Assembly (NCBI RefSeq): GCF_000284255.1
Contig: NC_017075.1
Span: 4,154,001-4,218,000, forward strand
Source of the DNA: Rubrivivax gelatinosus IL144
GTDB taxonomy: Bacteria; Pseudomonadota; Gammaproteobacteria; Burkholderiales; Burkholderiaceae_C
Reading direction: 5' to 3'
Length of the DNA stretch: 64,000 nucleotides
Below the pieces are notes generated by a model. That model worked only from the letters and a program-made list of their open reading frames with translations, searched no databases and was not told where the DNA came from. The translations under genes were made by a program, and so were the position numbers. Every line of letters begins with the position of its first letter. Within the stretch, counting starts at the first letter, position 1. Positions 7,309 through 17,056 of this stretch are shown one piece after another.

Positions 7309-9170
7309 GAAGCTGTAGAAAAACCCCGCCGCGGCGGCAGCCGGTCTGCGCGGTGCGGCATGCCGCACCAGCGCCGTTGATCCGCCTTTTCATGCGCCCC
7401 CCTCGGCGTCCTGTGTTCGCCGCAGCCTATCGACGGGGCATGACGCTTGCAAGCTCTGCCGTCATCCTCCCGACCGTTAACGCGATAACCGATACCGCCC
7501 CGTCGACAACCAGCCGTGTTTCCTGCCGGTGGTGCTGGCCGAGCAGTTGCTGCCCGGCTCCTTCGAGTTCGCGCTCAATCATCTGGTCGACTCGGGTGCG
7601 GTGCCGCTGGACGCGTTCGACGCCTTCTATCGCAACGACGAGACCGGAGCGCCTGCGGTCTCGCCGGCCGTGCTGCTCAAGGTCGTGTTATTCCCGCGGC
7701 CCGGTCTCCAGCCGCGCCATCGCCTCGGCCTGCGAGCGCCACGTCACCTTCATCGCGCTGTGCGGTACCGACGCGCCGCACTTCACCACCATCGCGCGCT
7801 TCGTCTAGCGCCTGGCCGAGCCCATTGCCGAGGTCTTCCAGTGGGTGCTGCTGGTCTGCGACGCGCAGTGGCTCATCGGCCGGCAGATGTTTGCCATCGA
7901 CGGCGTCAAGCTGCCCGGGAACGCGAGCAAGCGCCACAGCGGCACGCGCTCGGAGCTGGCCCAGCGCGCAGCCAAGATGCAGGACGCAGCGCAGGCGATG
8001 CTGCGCCGCCATCAGGCCGCGGATGACGCCCCGGAGCCGACGCTGCCGGTGCGCGAGCAGCGTCACATCCAGAAGCTGGCGCACGAGGCCCAGCGCATCA
8101 CGCGCTTCCTGGCCGAGCACCGCCACGACAAGACCGGCGCACGCGGCGCCGTGCGCAAGAGCAACGTCACCGACAACGACTCGGCCAAGATGGCCACCGA
8201 CAAGGGTGTCATCCAGGGCTACTGCGGCGTGGCGACGGTGGACGCCGAGCATCAGGTCATCGTCGACGCCCAGGCCCACGGCACGGGCTCCGAGCAGGCG
8301 CTGCTGCTGCCGGCGGTGCGCGCCGCGCAGGCGCACATGAGCGCGGACACCGTCGTCACCGCCGACGCGGGCTACCACTCGGAGAGCAACCTGAAGGCGC
8401 TGGCCGAGATGGGCGTCGACGCTGTCATCGCCGACAACCAGCGCCGCCAGCGCGACCCGCGGCTGGCCGACCAGGGCAAGCACCGCACGGGGGTCGACCC
8501 GCTGCACGCAAGACCCGCAAGCCGGGCAAGACCGTGCTCTTCAGGCCCGAGGACTTCCGCCACGACGCGCTGCGCCGCTGCTGCACCTGCCCGGCGGGGC
8601 ACACGGCGCAAGGCGGCCACGAGGCGCAGCAGCGGGGCTATGTCTCGCTGAGCTACCGCTTCCAGGCCGCGCAGTGCGGGCCGTGTGCGCTGCGCGGCCA
8701 GTGCCTGAGGAAACCCGAGACGACCGCAGCGCGGCAGGTGGCGTTCTTCCAGGCCAACACCGGCAGCGCGCACGCGTACACCCAGCGCATGCGCGCGCTC
8801 ATCGACAGCGAGGCCGGGCGCGAACTGTACGACCGGCGCATGGGCACGGTAGAGCCGGTCTTCGCCAACCTGCGCCACAACAAGGGGCTGCGCCGCTTCA
8901 CGCTGCGCGGAGAGACCAAGGTCGACGCCCAGTTCAAGCTCTTCTGCCTGGTGCACAACGTCGAGAAGCTGGCCAAGGCGGAGTACGGGACGGGGTGAAG
9001 ACGCTGGGCGAAGCCCTTCTCAGGGCTCGCGGGCGGCGACAGCCGCGATAACAGGGCTCGGAGTCGATTTCGGCAGCTTGATCGGAGGAAACGGCTTTGC
9101 CAACAGAAACAGCGCCTGAAGAAGCGCCGTTTTGTGTTGGGGCTGCAAAACAGGGTTTTGCTACAGCTTC
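7309..9170 (+). mobile_element. IS1182-like insertion sequence, inactivated
   Basis: An element of about 1.86 kb bounded by inverted ends: GAAGCTGTAGAAAAACCC at the left and the complement of GAAGCTGTAGCAAAACCC at the right, 17 of 18 identical. It carries one broken transposase gene on the plus strand. Family call: the transposase has the IS1182-type pattern of an N-terminal LEQLLPGSFEF-like segment, a DDE core and a late Cys-rich zinc module. It lies inside an attC site. Confidence 0.8.
7529..8998 (+). pseudogene. IS1182-family DDE transposase, frameshifted
   Basis: The protein can only be assembled across frames. It starts at AEQLLPGSFEFALNHLVDSG in frame 2 and shifts near 7690–7705 to RGPVSSRAIASACERHVTFI. 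It meets an in-frame TAG at 7806–7808, continues through the DDE region with KSNVTDNDSAKM and TADAGYHSESNLKALAEMGV, and shifts again near 8490–8515. The last part, 8534–8998, has the CCTCPAGH and CGPCALRGQC metal-binding cysteines, then EPVFANLRHNKGLRRFTLRG. Two frameshifts and one stop make it non-functional. Confidence 0.85.
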
Positions 9171-9234
9171 AACGATTGAACTCAGCGGCAGCCGTAGCCG
9201 GTCCGCGGGAATGATGGGCTAGATCTTCGGCGCA

Positions 9235-9876
9235 CTACGAGAGGGCCGCGAACAGCTTGAAAAAACCTCCAGCAATGTTCGCAACAGACGACGCGTAGAG
9301 TAAACAAACCAACAGAATCGACAGCTCCAGGAAGGCAAACTGCGCAAACGACGTCACCTTTGGCTCCTTGAAGACTAGCAACTGCTTGAGTCCTTGCCGT
9401 GGGAGTTGATAGATGAGCTCCTCAAATTGAAGATTTCTAAAAACTCGGATGACGGCAAAGGGAACAGCCACAAGAAATAGCACAACAGAGAGAGCTTGAA
9501 GCAGTGAAGCTGATTTATCCAATCCCGGAACGACATTCTTGGAAAATACGCTTGCAGATGAAACCAGCGCAACCTGAAGAAAGAACGCTAGCCCGAGCAG
9601 CGTGACACCCCAGGACCCAAGAACGACTGCGATGCGCACACTGCGCTTCCGATAGACAGGTGGCAGCTTACTGTAAGACCGCTGAGACTCAATGAATATC
9701 AGGAGAAAGAAGGCCGTAACGACGGTTAACGCCCAATCGAAGTAGGCGACACCGGTTTTGGTAACAAAAAAAGCCCCGACTAAAGCCACTGCGCGGGACA
9801 GCACCTTCCATGAAAATCGCTTGTCTTCAGACAAGCTCGTCCAAATTGATTCTGTTAGGCCTAAGCATCTGCGCAT
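9235..9876 (-). CDS. Unknown multi-helix membrane protein (probable cassette gene)
   Basis: A 213-residue protein starting MRRCLGLTESIWTSLSEDKR. About five hydrophobic segments are visible: residues roughly 27–45, 47–62, 82–110, 123–145 and 185–208. Short charged loops (SQRSYSKLPPVYRKRS, RNLQFEELIYQLPRQGLK) lie between. No family is recognised. The start is 12 bases downstream of a GTTAGAT core (complement of 9889–9895), and the stop lies 15 bases before the left half of the split attC. Base composition is far more A/T-rich than the backbone. Confidence 0.68.
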   Translation of the reverse strand: MRRCLGLTESIWTSLSEDKRFSWKVLSRAVALVGAFFVTKTGVAYFDWALTVVTAFFLLIFIESQRSYSKLPPVYRKRSVRIAVVLGSWGVTLLGLAFFLQVALVSSASVFSKNVVPGLDKSASLLQALSVVLFLVAVPFAVIRVFRNLQFEELIYQLPRQGLKQLLVFKEPKVTSFAQFAFLELSILLVCLLYASSVANIAGGFFKLFAALS

Positions 9877-9888
9877 GTTGACTTGAAG

Positions 9889-9895
9889 ATCTAAC
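9889..9895 (-). other. attC right core, occupied by an IS110-type insertion
   Basis: The minus strand reads GTTAGAT, a full match to GTTRRRY, 12 bases before the ORF at 9235–9876. Four bases outside it (9900) the complete IS110-type element begins. The other half of the attC is probably 11163–11215: its GCGGCGCC and GGCGACCGC arms can pair, and CGTT pairs with the AACG of CTAACG. Confidence 0.6.
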
Positions 9896-9899
9896 GAAC

Positions 9900-11160
9900 G
9901 AAAGGGACATCCCCATAGCGTCCCACCCGCCCGAGGTTATCCCTCAGGCACAGACGGCCGCCCGGTACGACGATGGGGTTGCGAAATCTCATCCTCCACC
10001 CGGCTGACGCAAGGAGATGTCCATGACGATTCTGTTTCTCGGCATCGATCTGGCCAAGAACGTGTTTGCCCTGCACGGTGTCGACGAGCGCGGCAAACCT
10101 GCGCTGGTGCGCCCGGCCGTGCGTCGCGACCAGTTGCTCGAAGCGGTGGCCAAGTTGCCGCCGTGCACCATCGACATGAAAGCCTGCTCGGGCGCGCACC
10201 ACTGGGCGCGCCGCTTCCAGGAGTTCGGCCACACGGTGCGGCTGATGGCGCCCAAGTTCGTCGTGCCCGCCCGGATGAGCGGGCGCCGCGGCAAGAACGA
10301 CGCGGCCGACGCGGCCGCGATCTGCGAGGCGTTGCAGCGCCCAGCGATGCGCTTCGTGCCGGTCAAGTCAACGCAGGCGCAGTCGCGCCTGGCGGTGCAT
10401 ACGGCGCGCCAGGGCTGGGTGTGCGCCCGCACGGCGGTCATCAACCGCCTGCGCGGCGTGCTCAGCGAGTTCGGCATCGTGCTGCCGCTCAAAGCCGCCA
10501 CGGTGCGCAGCCGCGCCGGCGAGCAGCTCGACACCGTGCCCGGCTGGGTGCAGACCGTGTGCCGCGACCTGCTGGCCGAACTGCAGCGCCTGGACGAGCG
10601 CGTGGCCGCGTACGACGAGCACATCCGGCTGATGGCCCAGGCCGACGACCGCGCCCGCGCTCTCATGGTCATGCCCGGCATCGGCCCGACCACCGCCAGC
10701 GCGCTGCTGGCCAGCATCGGCTACGGCCACGACTTCGCCAACGGCCGCCAGCTCGCCGCCTGGATGGGCTTGGCACCCGACCAGTACAGCTCGGGCGGCA
10801 AGAACCGGCTCGGGCGCATCACCAAGGCCGGCGACGCCTACCTGCGCACGCTGTTCATCATGGGAGCGCGCGCCGTGCTGGCCGCCGCAGCCAACAAGCA
10901 CGACCGGCTGAGCCGCTGGGCCACCGCGCTGGCCGAGCGCCGCGGCTATTGGAAGGCCGTGGTCGCCATCGCCGCCAAGAACGTGCGCATGGCCTGGGCG
11001 ATGCTCGCCAAGGGCGAAGAGTTCAAGCCCATGGCCTGAACACAAGCCGCGCCGCCCAAGCCAACCGCCAACCTCATCGGAGAAAGGCGCCCTCGAATCC
11101 GTTTCTGCCACCGCGTGACGCCTGCGTTGATGGATCAAGGTTGGACCTGCGCGGGGAGTG
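9900..11160 (+). mobile_element. Complete IS110-family (IS1111-group) insertion sequence
   Basis: The left end is fixed by the repeat at 6206 (GAAAGGGACATCCCC). The right end is not fixed by a second copy and is placed near 11160 because attC-like sequence resumes there. The leader contains an RBS-like AAGGAG, then a single full-length transposase gene. The IS1111 group is known to include members that target integron attC sites, and the two left ends here sit 4 bases from an attC-like core. Confidence 0.75.
10023..11039 (+). CDS. IS110-family (IS1111 group) DEDD transposase
   Basis: A 338-residue protein. The start at 10023 has AAGGAG about 7 bases upstream; the ATG at 10017 would directly abut it. 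The N-terminal DEDD/RuvC-like domain begins ILFLGIDLAKNVFALHGVDE, giving the first acidic residue, and includes TIDMKACSGAHHWARRF (E/D region) and GKNDAADAAAICEAL (the D–D pair). The C-terminal transposase_20 domain has MPGIGPTTASALLASIGYG, a helix-hairpin-helix, then GRQLAAWMGLAPDQYSSGGK and the catalytic-serine-type SSGGKNRLGRITKAGD. It is intact and could be active. Its high G+C contrasts with the cassettes on either side. Confidence 0.92.
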   Translation: MTILFLGIDLAKNVFALHGVDERGKPALVRPAVRRDQLLEAVAKLPPCTIDMKACSGAHHWARRFQEFGHTVRLMAPKFVVPARMSGRRGKNDAADAAAICEALQRPAMRFVPVKSTQAQSRLAVHTARQGWVCARTAVINRLRGVLSEFGIVLPLKAATVRSRAGEQLDTVPGWVQTVCRDLLAELQRLDERVAAYDEHIRLMAQADDRARALMVMPGIGPTTASALLASIGYGHDFANGRQLAAWMGLAPDQYSSGGKNRLGRITKAGDAYLRTLFIMGARAVLAAAANKHDRLSRWATALAERRGYWKAVVAIAAKNVRMAWAMLAKGEEFKPMA

Positions 11161-11421
11161 CTCGTTTAACTCCAGGCGGCGCCAGTGATGGCGACCGCGG
11201 CTAACGAATGGCCCTTGCAGGCCGCGCCGGGCCAGTAGCCCGGCCCCTCGTGTGGTGCAGGCCGGCCACCGGCCGCCCTGCGTCCGAACTCGGCCCCCGC
11301 GCGAATCTTTCATCAGGGCCCGCGGCATCGAACGCTGCATCAAAGGCCGGTTGTAGTTGCGCAGTCCGCACCTTGGTTCTTTTGCCGTCAGGTGGCGCAA
11401 TGGCAGCACACCGTCGAAGTA

Positions 11422-11452
11422 CCTTGATGAATCGGTGATCGATTCATCAAGG
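11422..11452. repeat. Perfect 13-bp inverted repeat
   Basis: CCTTGATGAATCG, five bases (GTGAT), then CGATTCATCAAGG. There is no T-run on either side, so it is not a Rho-independent terminator. It falls in the degraded coding segment between two attC-like sites. Confidence 0.75.
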
Positions 11453-11484
11453 ATTCGTTTTGCTTGAAAGACGGGGATGCCCTT

Positions 11485-11597
11485 GTAGCCGTGGTTAACC
11501 GGCACCGGAGCACGAAGCACGGAGGGCACCAACATAAGTCATGAGAATGCCGAAGGCATGGCTTATGTTGGCGTTCGCGTTTAACCGCCAGTTAGGC
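11485..11597 (-). other. attC-like site downstream of the 11655–12596 ORF
   Basis: On the minus strand a left core GCCTAAC (complement of 11591–11597) follows the ORF stop by about 58 bases. A strong stem comes next: CCAACATAAG pairs with CTTATGTTGG, with CATG/CATG inside (11529–11571). A right core-like GTTAACC (6 of 7 if GGTTAAC is read) lies near 11493. The total is about 110 bases, within the known attC length range. The left core and the stem are clear; the right core is weak. Confidence 0.5.
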
Positions 11598-11654
11598 CAG
11601 GCTGCCGACTTTCAGTGGTGTGCATCGCTAGTTCCACTCCTCCCGCTTGCCAAT

Positions 11655-12596
11655 TCATTTGTGAAGGCGGTTACGGGTTTCGAAGACGTAAGCCATTTCG
11701 TGGCCTGACTGCCAATGCTTCATATCATGGCGCTTCTCAGCGACGTTTAGCGCCACCTTGCCCAACTCAATTGCGGCGGCGCTAAGGAGTCCAACCTCTA
11801 TGCCGCCAAAAAAGCCGGCTAGAACACCAGCGCCAGCAGAAGCTTGAAGTGACTTGGCATCTAGCAGCATGCCAAGAGAGGAGGTGAGCGTAGTGAAGCC
11901 AAATTTTTTGGTGGTTAGCTCGTAGTCTTCGACTCGACGAAGCAGATCGTCCTCGATGAAGGTGGCGGGTTTGCCTTGAAAGTCCTCGTGCAGAAAGAGG
12001 CGCAGACGAGCCAACTTCCTCCGCGATGTGTCGTCCTTGCGAACGTCTAGGATTTGACGCCAGTCAGCAGAGGCTGCATCGATCAACTGCAGGTTTGAGA
12101 GCATCAGACTTGGATCGGCTTCATTCCCGCCTACAGCGGTAGGTAGGGCGACGGAGAAGTTCTGTACGCCAAGCGCATTGGCGTATTCGCTAAGTGCTTG
12201 GCGTATTGGTGCTCCGCCATTAATGTGGGCGTCCGATAGGTACGCAGTTAGTAGCTTCTGGTGCTCTTCTTGCGGGTCATGCTGCTTTTCGCCACGCGGG
12301 TCCGGCGCCCACAATTGCGCATATGGAGATACCTTCTTTGCGAACTCAACCCACTTGTCTGCAGTGAATTCCATGACCCGAGTGGCATGGCTATAGGTAA
12401 CCGTATTTCCCTCGACTCCATCTATTAGGTGCGAAAGCGCAGCTGACGGAATAGACTCGGGGTAGCCGACGAGAATGTCGCCGATATCCGGGTCACCCTG
12501 CATCCGCCCCATATTGAGTGGCAGGACTTGGTCAAAGTACAACGCTGCTTCCTTGAAGTTCTGAAAGCAAAGAATTGCGCTGCTGCGGCGATACAT
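11655..12596 (-). CDS. Unknown cassette protein
   Basis: A 313-residue protein starting MYRRSSAILCFQNFKEAALY. The ATG lies 20 bases after the GTTAGGC core of the attC at 12616–12685, as in integron cassettes. The N-terminus has a FDQVLPLN motif, the middle is helical and charged (EEHQKLLTAYLSDAH, RKLARLRLFLHEDFQG), and the C-terminal third has a Gly/Ala-rich hydrophobic stretch (ASAGAGVLAGFFGGIEVGLL, about residues 253–272) before a basic tail. That stretch could be one membrane helix or a buried helix pair. No family is recognised. Base composition is island-like. Confidence 0.68.
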   Translation of the reverse strand: MYRRSSAILCFQNFKEAALYFDQVLPLNMGRMQGDPDIGDILVGYPESIPSAALSHLIDGVEGNTVTYSHATRVMEFTADKWVEFAKKVSPYAQLWAPDPRGEKQHDPQEEHQKLLTAYLSDAHINGGAPIRQALSEYANALGVQNFSVALPTAVGGNEADPSLMLSNLQLIDAASADWRQILDVRKDDTSRRKLARLRLFLHEDFQGKPATFIEDDLLRRVEDYELTTKKFGFTTLTSSLGMLLDAKSLQASAGAGVLAGFFGGIEVGLLSAAAIELGKVALNVAEKRHDMKHWQSGHEMAYVFETRNRLHK

Positions 12597-12615
12597 AATT
12601 TATTTTGGTGTAGAG

Positions 12616-12685
12616 GCCTAACGTTCAAATTAACAGGCGCTGCGCGGCTTCATCGCGCAGCGTCCTGTTGACTGCCGGGTTGGGC
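12616..12685 (-). other. Complete integron attC recombination site
   Basis: On the minus strand: left core GCCCAAC (12685–12679), stem arm AACAGGACGCTGCGCG, seven-base loop, arm CGCGCAGCGCCTGTT, and right core GTTAGGC (12622–12616), 70 bases in total. The arms pair over 15 bases with a single unpaired A in the left arm, the extrahelical base typical of attC. It overlaps the last codons of the ORF at 12650–13516 and precedes the next ORF by 20 bases. Confidence 0.85.
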
Positions 12686-13516
12686 GCGACGGGCCTCCGC
12701 TAGCGCAGCTTTAACATCGCTTGCATATAGCTCGAAGCCAGTCTTCCCATCGAATAGCATGGCGCACATGTCTTGAAACCGCGTGTCTGGTGCTGTTGTG
12801 GCCACTGGCACAAACTTCATTGCCGTTTCACCGAACTTGAACAGACGCGCAGGGAACACCTTCATGAAGTTCGGAGTATTCGGGCTTGCCTTGCTTAACT
12901 GCCGCGCCTTAGGTATCCCCATGAATGCAAGGCAAGTCCGGACCTCTGGGGACACGACATCATCAAGGGTTCCGGTTGTGAGCGTTTCAGCGTAGCTGCA
13001 AATGACTTCGGGAAGGTATCTTTCTTCACCTTCCGAGTACGGTTGAAGCCTAATCGCGACATCAACGATGAAGTAAGGTGGAGCCACCACCCAGGCATGT
13101 GCCGCAGTGAATTGTCCAGCGTCGACAGACCAGAAAAACTTAGGTGCGATTTTGGCTTCTCTTGGAAACTCGATGGTCAAAGAACCTTTCACAACAAAGT
13201 TCCAGATGCCTTCCATTTCAAGTGCGCGAGATATCATCCCTGAAATGTCGACACATGCACCAAGACGCCCATTTGCCTTTAGGTGTTCATGAAATACACG
13301 AGCAACGATAGGCACGGTCTGCCTGACGTGTTCATCATAGGCAGGAGTGCGCTGACGATCGTGAACGTATCTGGCGTAGTTGTTTAGGTAGCACGGGTTA
13401 GCTCTTTCGACTTCCATGAAATTCGGATGATCGTAAAAGCCCGGAGAATCAAGAGGGACTCGGCGAGCCAGGAAGTCACGTTCGATCTCAGCAAATGGTG
13501 CGTCGAAGTTTGTCAT
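12650..13516 (-). CDS. Cassette protein with a possible Cys-His-Asp catalytic triad
   Basis: A 288-residue protein starting MTNFDAPFAEIERDFLARR. I chose the ATG at 13516; an ATG at 13534 would overlap the core at 13529–13535. Cys88 (GRLGACVDISGMISRALEME) stands at the start of a helix, His140 is in FTAAHAWVV and Asp152 in YFIVDVAIR. That order and spacing match transglutaminase-like and related papain-fold proteins, in which Cys is the nucleophile. No signal peptide is visible. The rest has no recognised family. The C-terminal codons lie inside the attC. It would be the first cassette from the array's right end. Confidence 0.68.
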   Translation of the reverse strand: MTNFDAPFAEIERDFLARRVPLDSPGFYDHPNFMEVERANPCYLNNYARYVHDRQRTPAYDEHVRQTVPIVARVFHEHLKANGRLGACVDISGMISRALEMEGIWNFVVKGSLTIEFPREAKIAPKFFWSVDAGQFTAAHAWVVAPPYFIVDVAIRLQPYSEGEERYLPEVICSYAETLTTGTLDDVVSPEVRTCLAFMGIPKARQLSKASPNTPNFMKVFPARLFKFGETAMKFVPVATTAPDTRFQDMCAMLFDGKTGFELYASDVKAALAEARRAQPGSQQDAAR

Positions 13517-13528
13517 GGTAGTAGTTAA

Positions 13529-13580
13529 GCCCAACCACTGTTATATGCAGCACCCAGACGCCGCATAACAAATCCAACGC
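13529..13580 (-). other. Cassette core with an attI-like neighbourhood
   Basis: The minus strand reads GTTGGGC (complement of 13529–13535), a full GTTRRRY match, 12 bases before the first cassette start. Upstream on the same strand lie ATAACAGTG, a GTTATGC 34 bases away and a GTTGGAT a further 10 bases out. These same-direction cores without the paired stem of an attC resemble the layout of attI sites. The GTTAT/ATAAC arms could instead be a truncated attC. Confidence 0.4.
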
Positions 13581-14057
13581 TCGCGTAACAGAAACCCTGG
13601 ACGACAACTCAAGCCCTTGTCGCGCTTAAGATTTCCGTCGCCGAGCAATCTTCTCCACAGGCGTAAAAAGACGCCGAAAACGGCGTCGGCCGCGCACGAT
13701 TCTGAGCCGCCCGATCATGGCCGCCAAGCCCACCGCCCGTCTTCGGGGGGAGGCCGCCAACCCGAGCGAACAAACCCCGCCCCGGCCTGCCGCGGACGCC
13801 GGGTGGCCGGTGGAGTGAAGTAAAGGAGGAGGCCCGGCGCAGCCGGGCCGGGGGACATGAACGGAACCGGCCACCCGGTGGCCGCGGCATGCGCAGGCGG
13901 TGGCGCACTCGGCCAGCCGAGCGCAGCCTGGCTCAAGCCATCAAGAGAATGGAGCGGCGATTAACGACGACGTCGGCGCCGTCTCAGCAGTGGTGCCAGA
14001 AGCGGTGCGAGCAGCGGCAGCCGTTGCCGCCTACGCCGCCGCCAGCCCGCCCCAAGC
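13581..14057. other. Non-coding boundary between island and backbone
   Basis: No coding sequence and no trace of an integron integrase on either strand. It holds the terminator at 13670–13687, a GGCCCGGC/GCCGGGCC hairpin (13831–13849) and a GGCCACC/GGTGGCC palindrome near 13870. Composition returns to the high G+C of the backbone. Confidence 0.6.
13670..13687 (-). terminator. Rho-independent terminator, probably of the YgiQ gene
   Basis: On the minus strand GACGCCG, TTTT loop, CGGCGTC, followed at once by TTTTT. It is 370 bases downstream of the YgiQ-like stop and points toward the cassettes, so it would block backbone read-through into the array. Confidence 0.75.
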
Positions 14058-16496
<2,439 letters not shown>

Positions 16497-16678
16497 GGCG
16501 TGCTCTCGGGTGGGGACAACGGGGCGAACCGGCGATTGTCGCCGCGGCGGGGTCGCCCGGGTGGCGGCAGGGCTGCCGCGCGGCGGCGGGGGCCGCGGTC
16601 CGTGGCATCCGTCGCAGGACGCAATGGCGATTTGCGCGAATGCTCAAGTCGCGGCGCGGCGCCGTCGATAGGCCGGCG

Positions 16679-17044
16679 ATGGACGCTTACTGGCCCCCAC
16701 TGCTTGCCGCCGCACTGGTGTTCGCGGTGTTCAGCGTCGCCGCGGCCTGGTGGCACCGGCGCCGCGTCGCCCATCTGAAGAAGCTGCTCGCCGATTCGGA
16801 AGACTCGCGTTTCGAGGCCGAGGCCGAAGCGCGCGACCTCAAGCGCCGCCTGCACACCGGCCCGTCGGCGGTGGTGCACGACCTGGCCGAACGCCGCGCC
16901 GCGCTGGAACGCGCGCTGGCGCCCCAGGAGGCCACCCGCACCGGCACCGACGCCGGCTGGGCCGAGACGCAGCCGATGTCGCTGACGCCGGAACAGCAGG
17001 GTTTCGCGCCGACGCAGCCGATGCCGGAGCCGCCGCCGCGCTAG
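16679..17044 (+). CDS. Membrane-anchored coiled-coil protein
   Basis: A 121-residue protein starting MDAYWPPLLAAALVFAVFSV. An earlier ATG at 16640 lacks a Shine–Dalgarno site. One N-terminal membrane helix (about residues 6–24) is followed by WWHRRRVAHLKKLLADSEDS and a charged coiled-coil-like segment (about 30–80). The tail contains two TQPM repeats and ends MPEPPPR. The family is not recognised. It is divergent from YgiQ and convergent with the ABC exporter. Confidence 0.65.
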   Translation: MDAYWPPLLAAALVFAVFSVAAAWWHRRRVAHLKKLLADSEDSRFEAEAEARDLKRRLHTGPSAVVHDLAERRAALERALAPQEATRTGTDAGWAETQPMSLTPEQQGFAPTQPMPEPPPR

Positions 17045-17056
17045 CCGCGCGCGGCC

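Larger units (their letters stand above)
7302..9219 (-). other. attC site split by an IS1182-like insertion
   Basis: The right core GTTAGGC (complement of 7302–7308) and the remainder of an attC (9174–9219) lie on either side of the element at 7309–9170, with AAC on both sides as a possible target duplication. Removing the insertion gives GCCTAAC, then GATTGAACTCAGCGGC, and at the other end CCGCGGG followed by GATGGGC, the degenerate left core, about 50 bases in all. The CAGCGG/CCGCGG arms can pair. The site would sit between the ORF at 9235–9876 and the one at 6675–7295, as expected for adjacent cassettes. Confidence 0.6.
11161..11654. other. Cassette-like stretch without an intact gene
   Basis: No convincing intact gene. 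It contains the presumed right half of an IS-interrupted attC (11163–11215), a GCCGGGC/GCCCGGC hairpin (11226–11244) and a degraded coding segment on the minus strand (about 11400–11500). That segment gives ITDSSRYFDGVLPL, resembling LYFDQVLPL at the N-terminus of the ORF at 11655–12596. A perfect palindrome (11422–11452) and a second attC-like structure (11485–11597) complete it. It looks like one decayed or non-coding cassette of about 300 bases. Confidence 0.5.

Noticed and set aside
9850..9865. GTTAGGC inside the start of the membrane-protein cassette ORF
   Set aside because: It points the wrong way for a cassette start on the minus strand and lies within coding sequence.
11074..11535. 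A 153-residue minus-strand frame
   Set aside because: Only a short stretch resembles a neighbouring cassette protein; the rest is Arg-rich and runs into the IS end, so it is not called as a gene.
11529..11571. Strong hairpin considered as a transcription terminator
   Set aside because: No T-run on either side; the position between core-like sequences fits an attC stem better.
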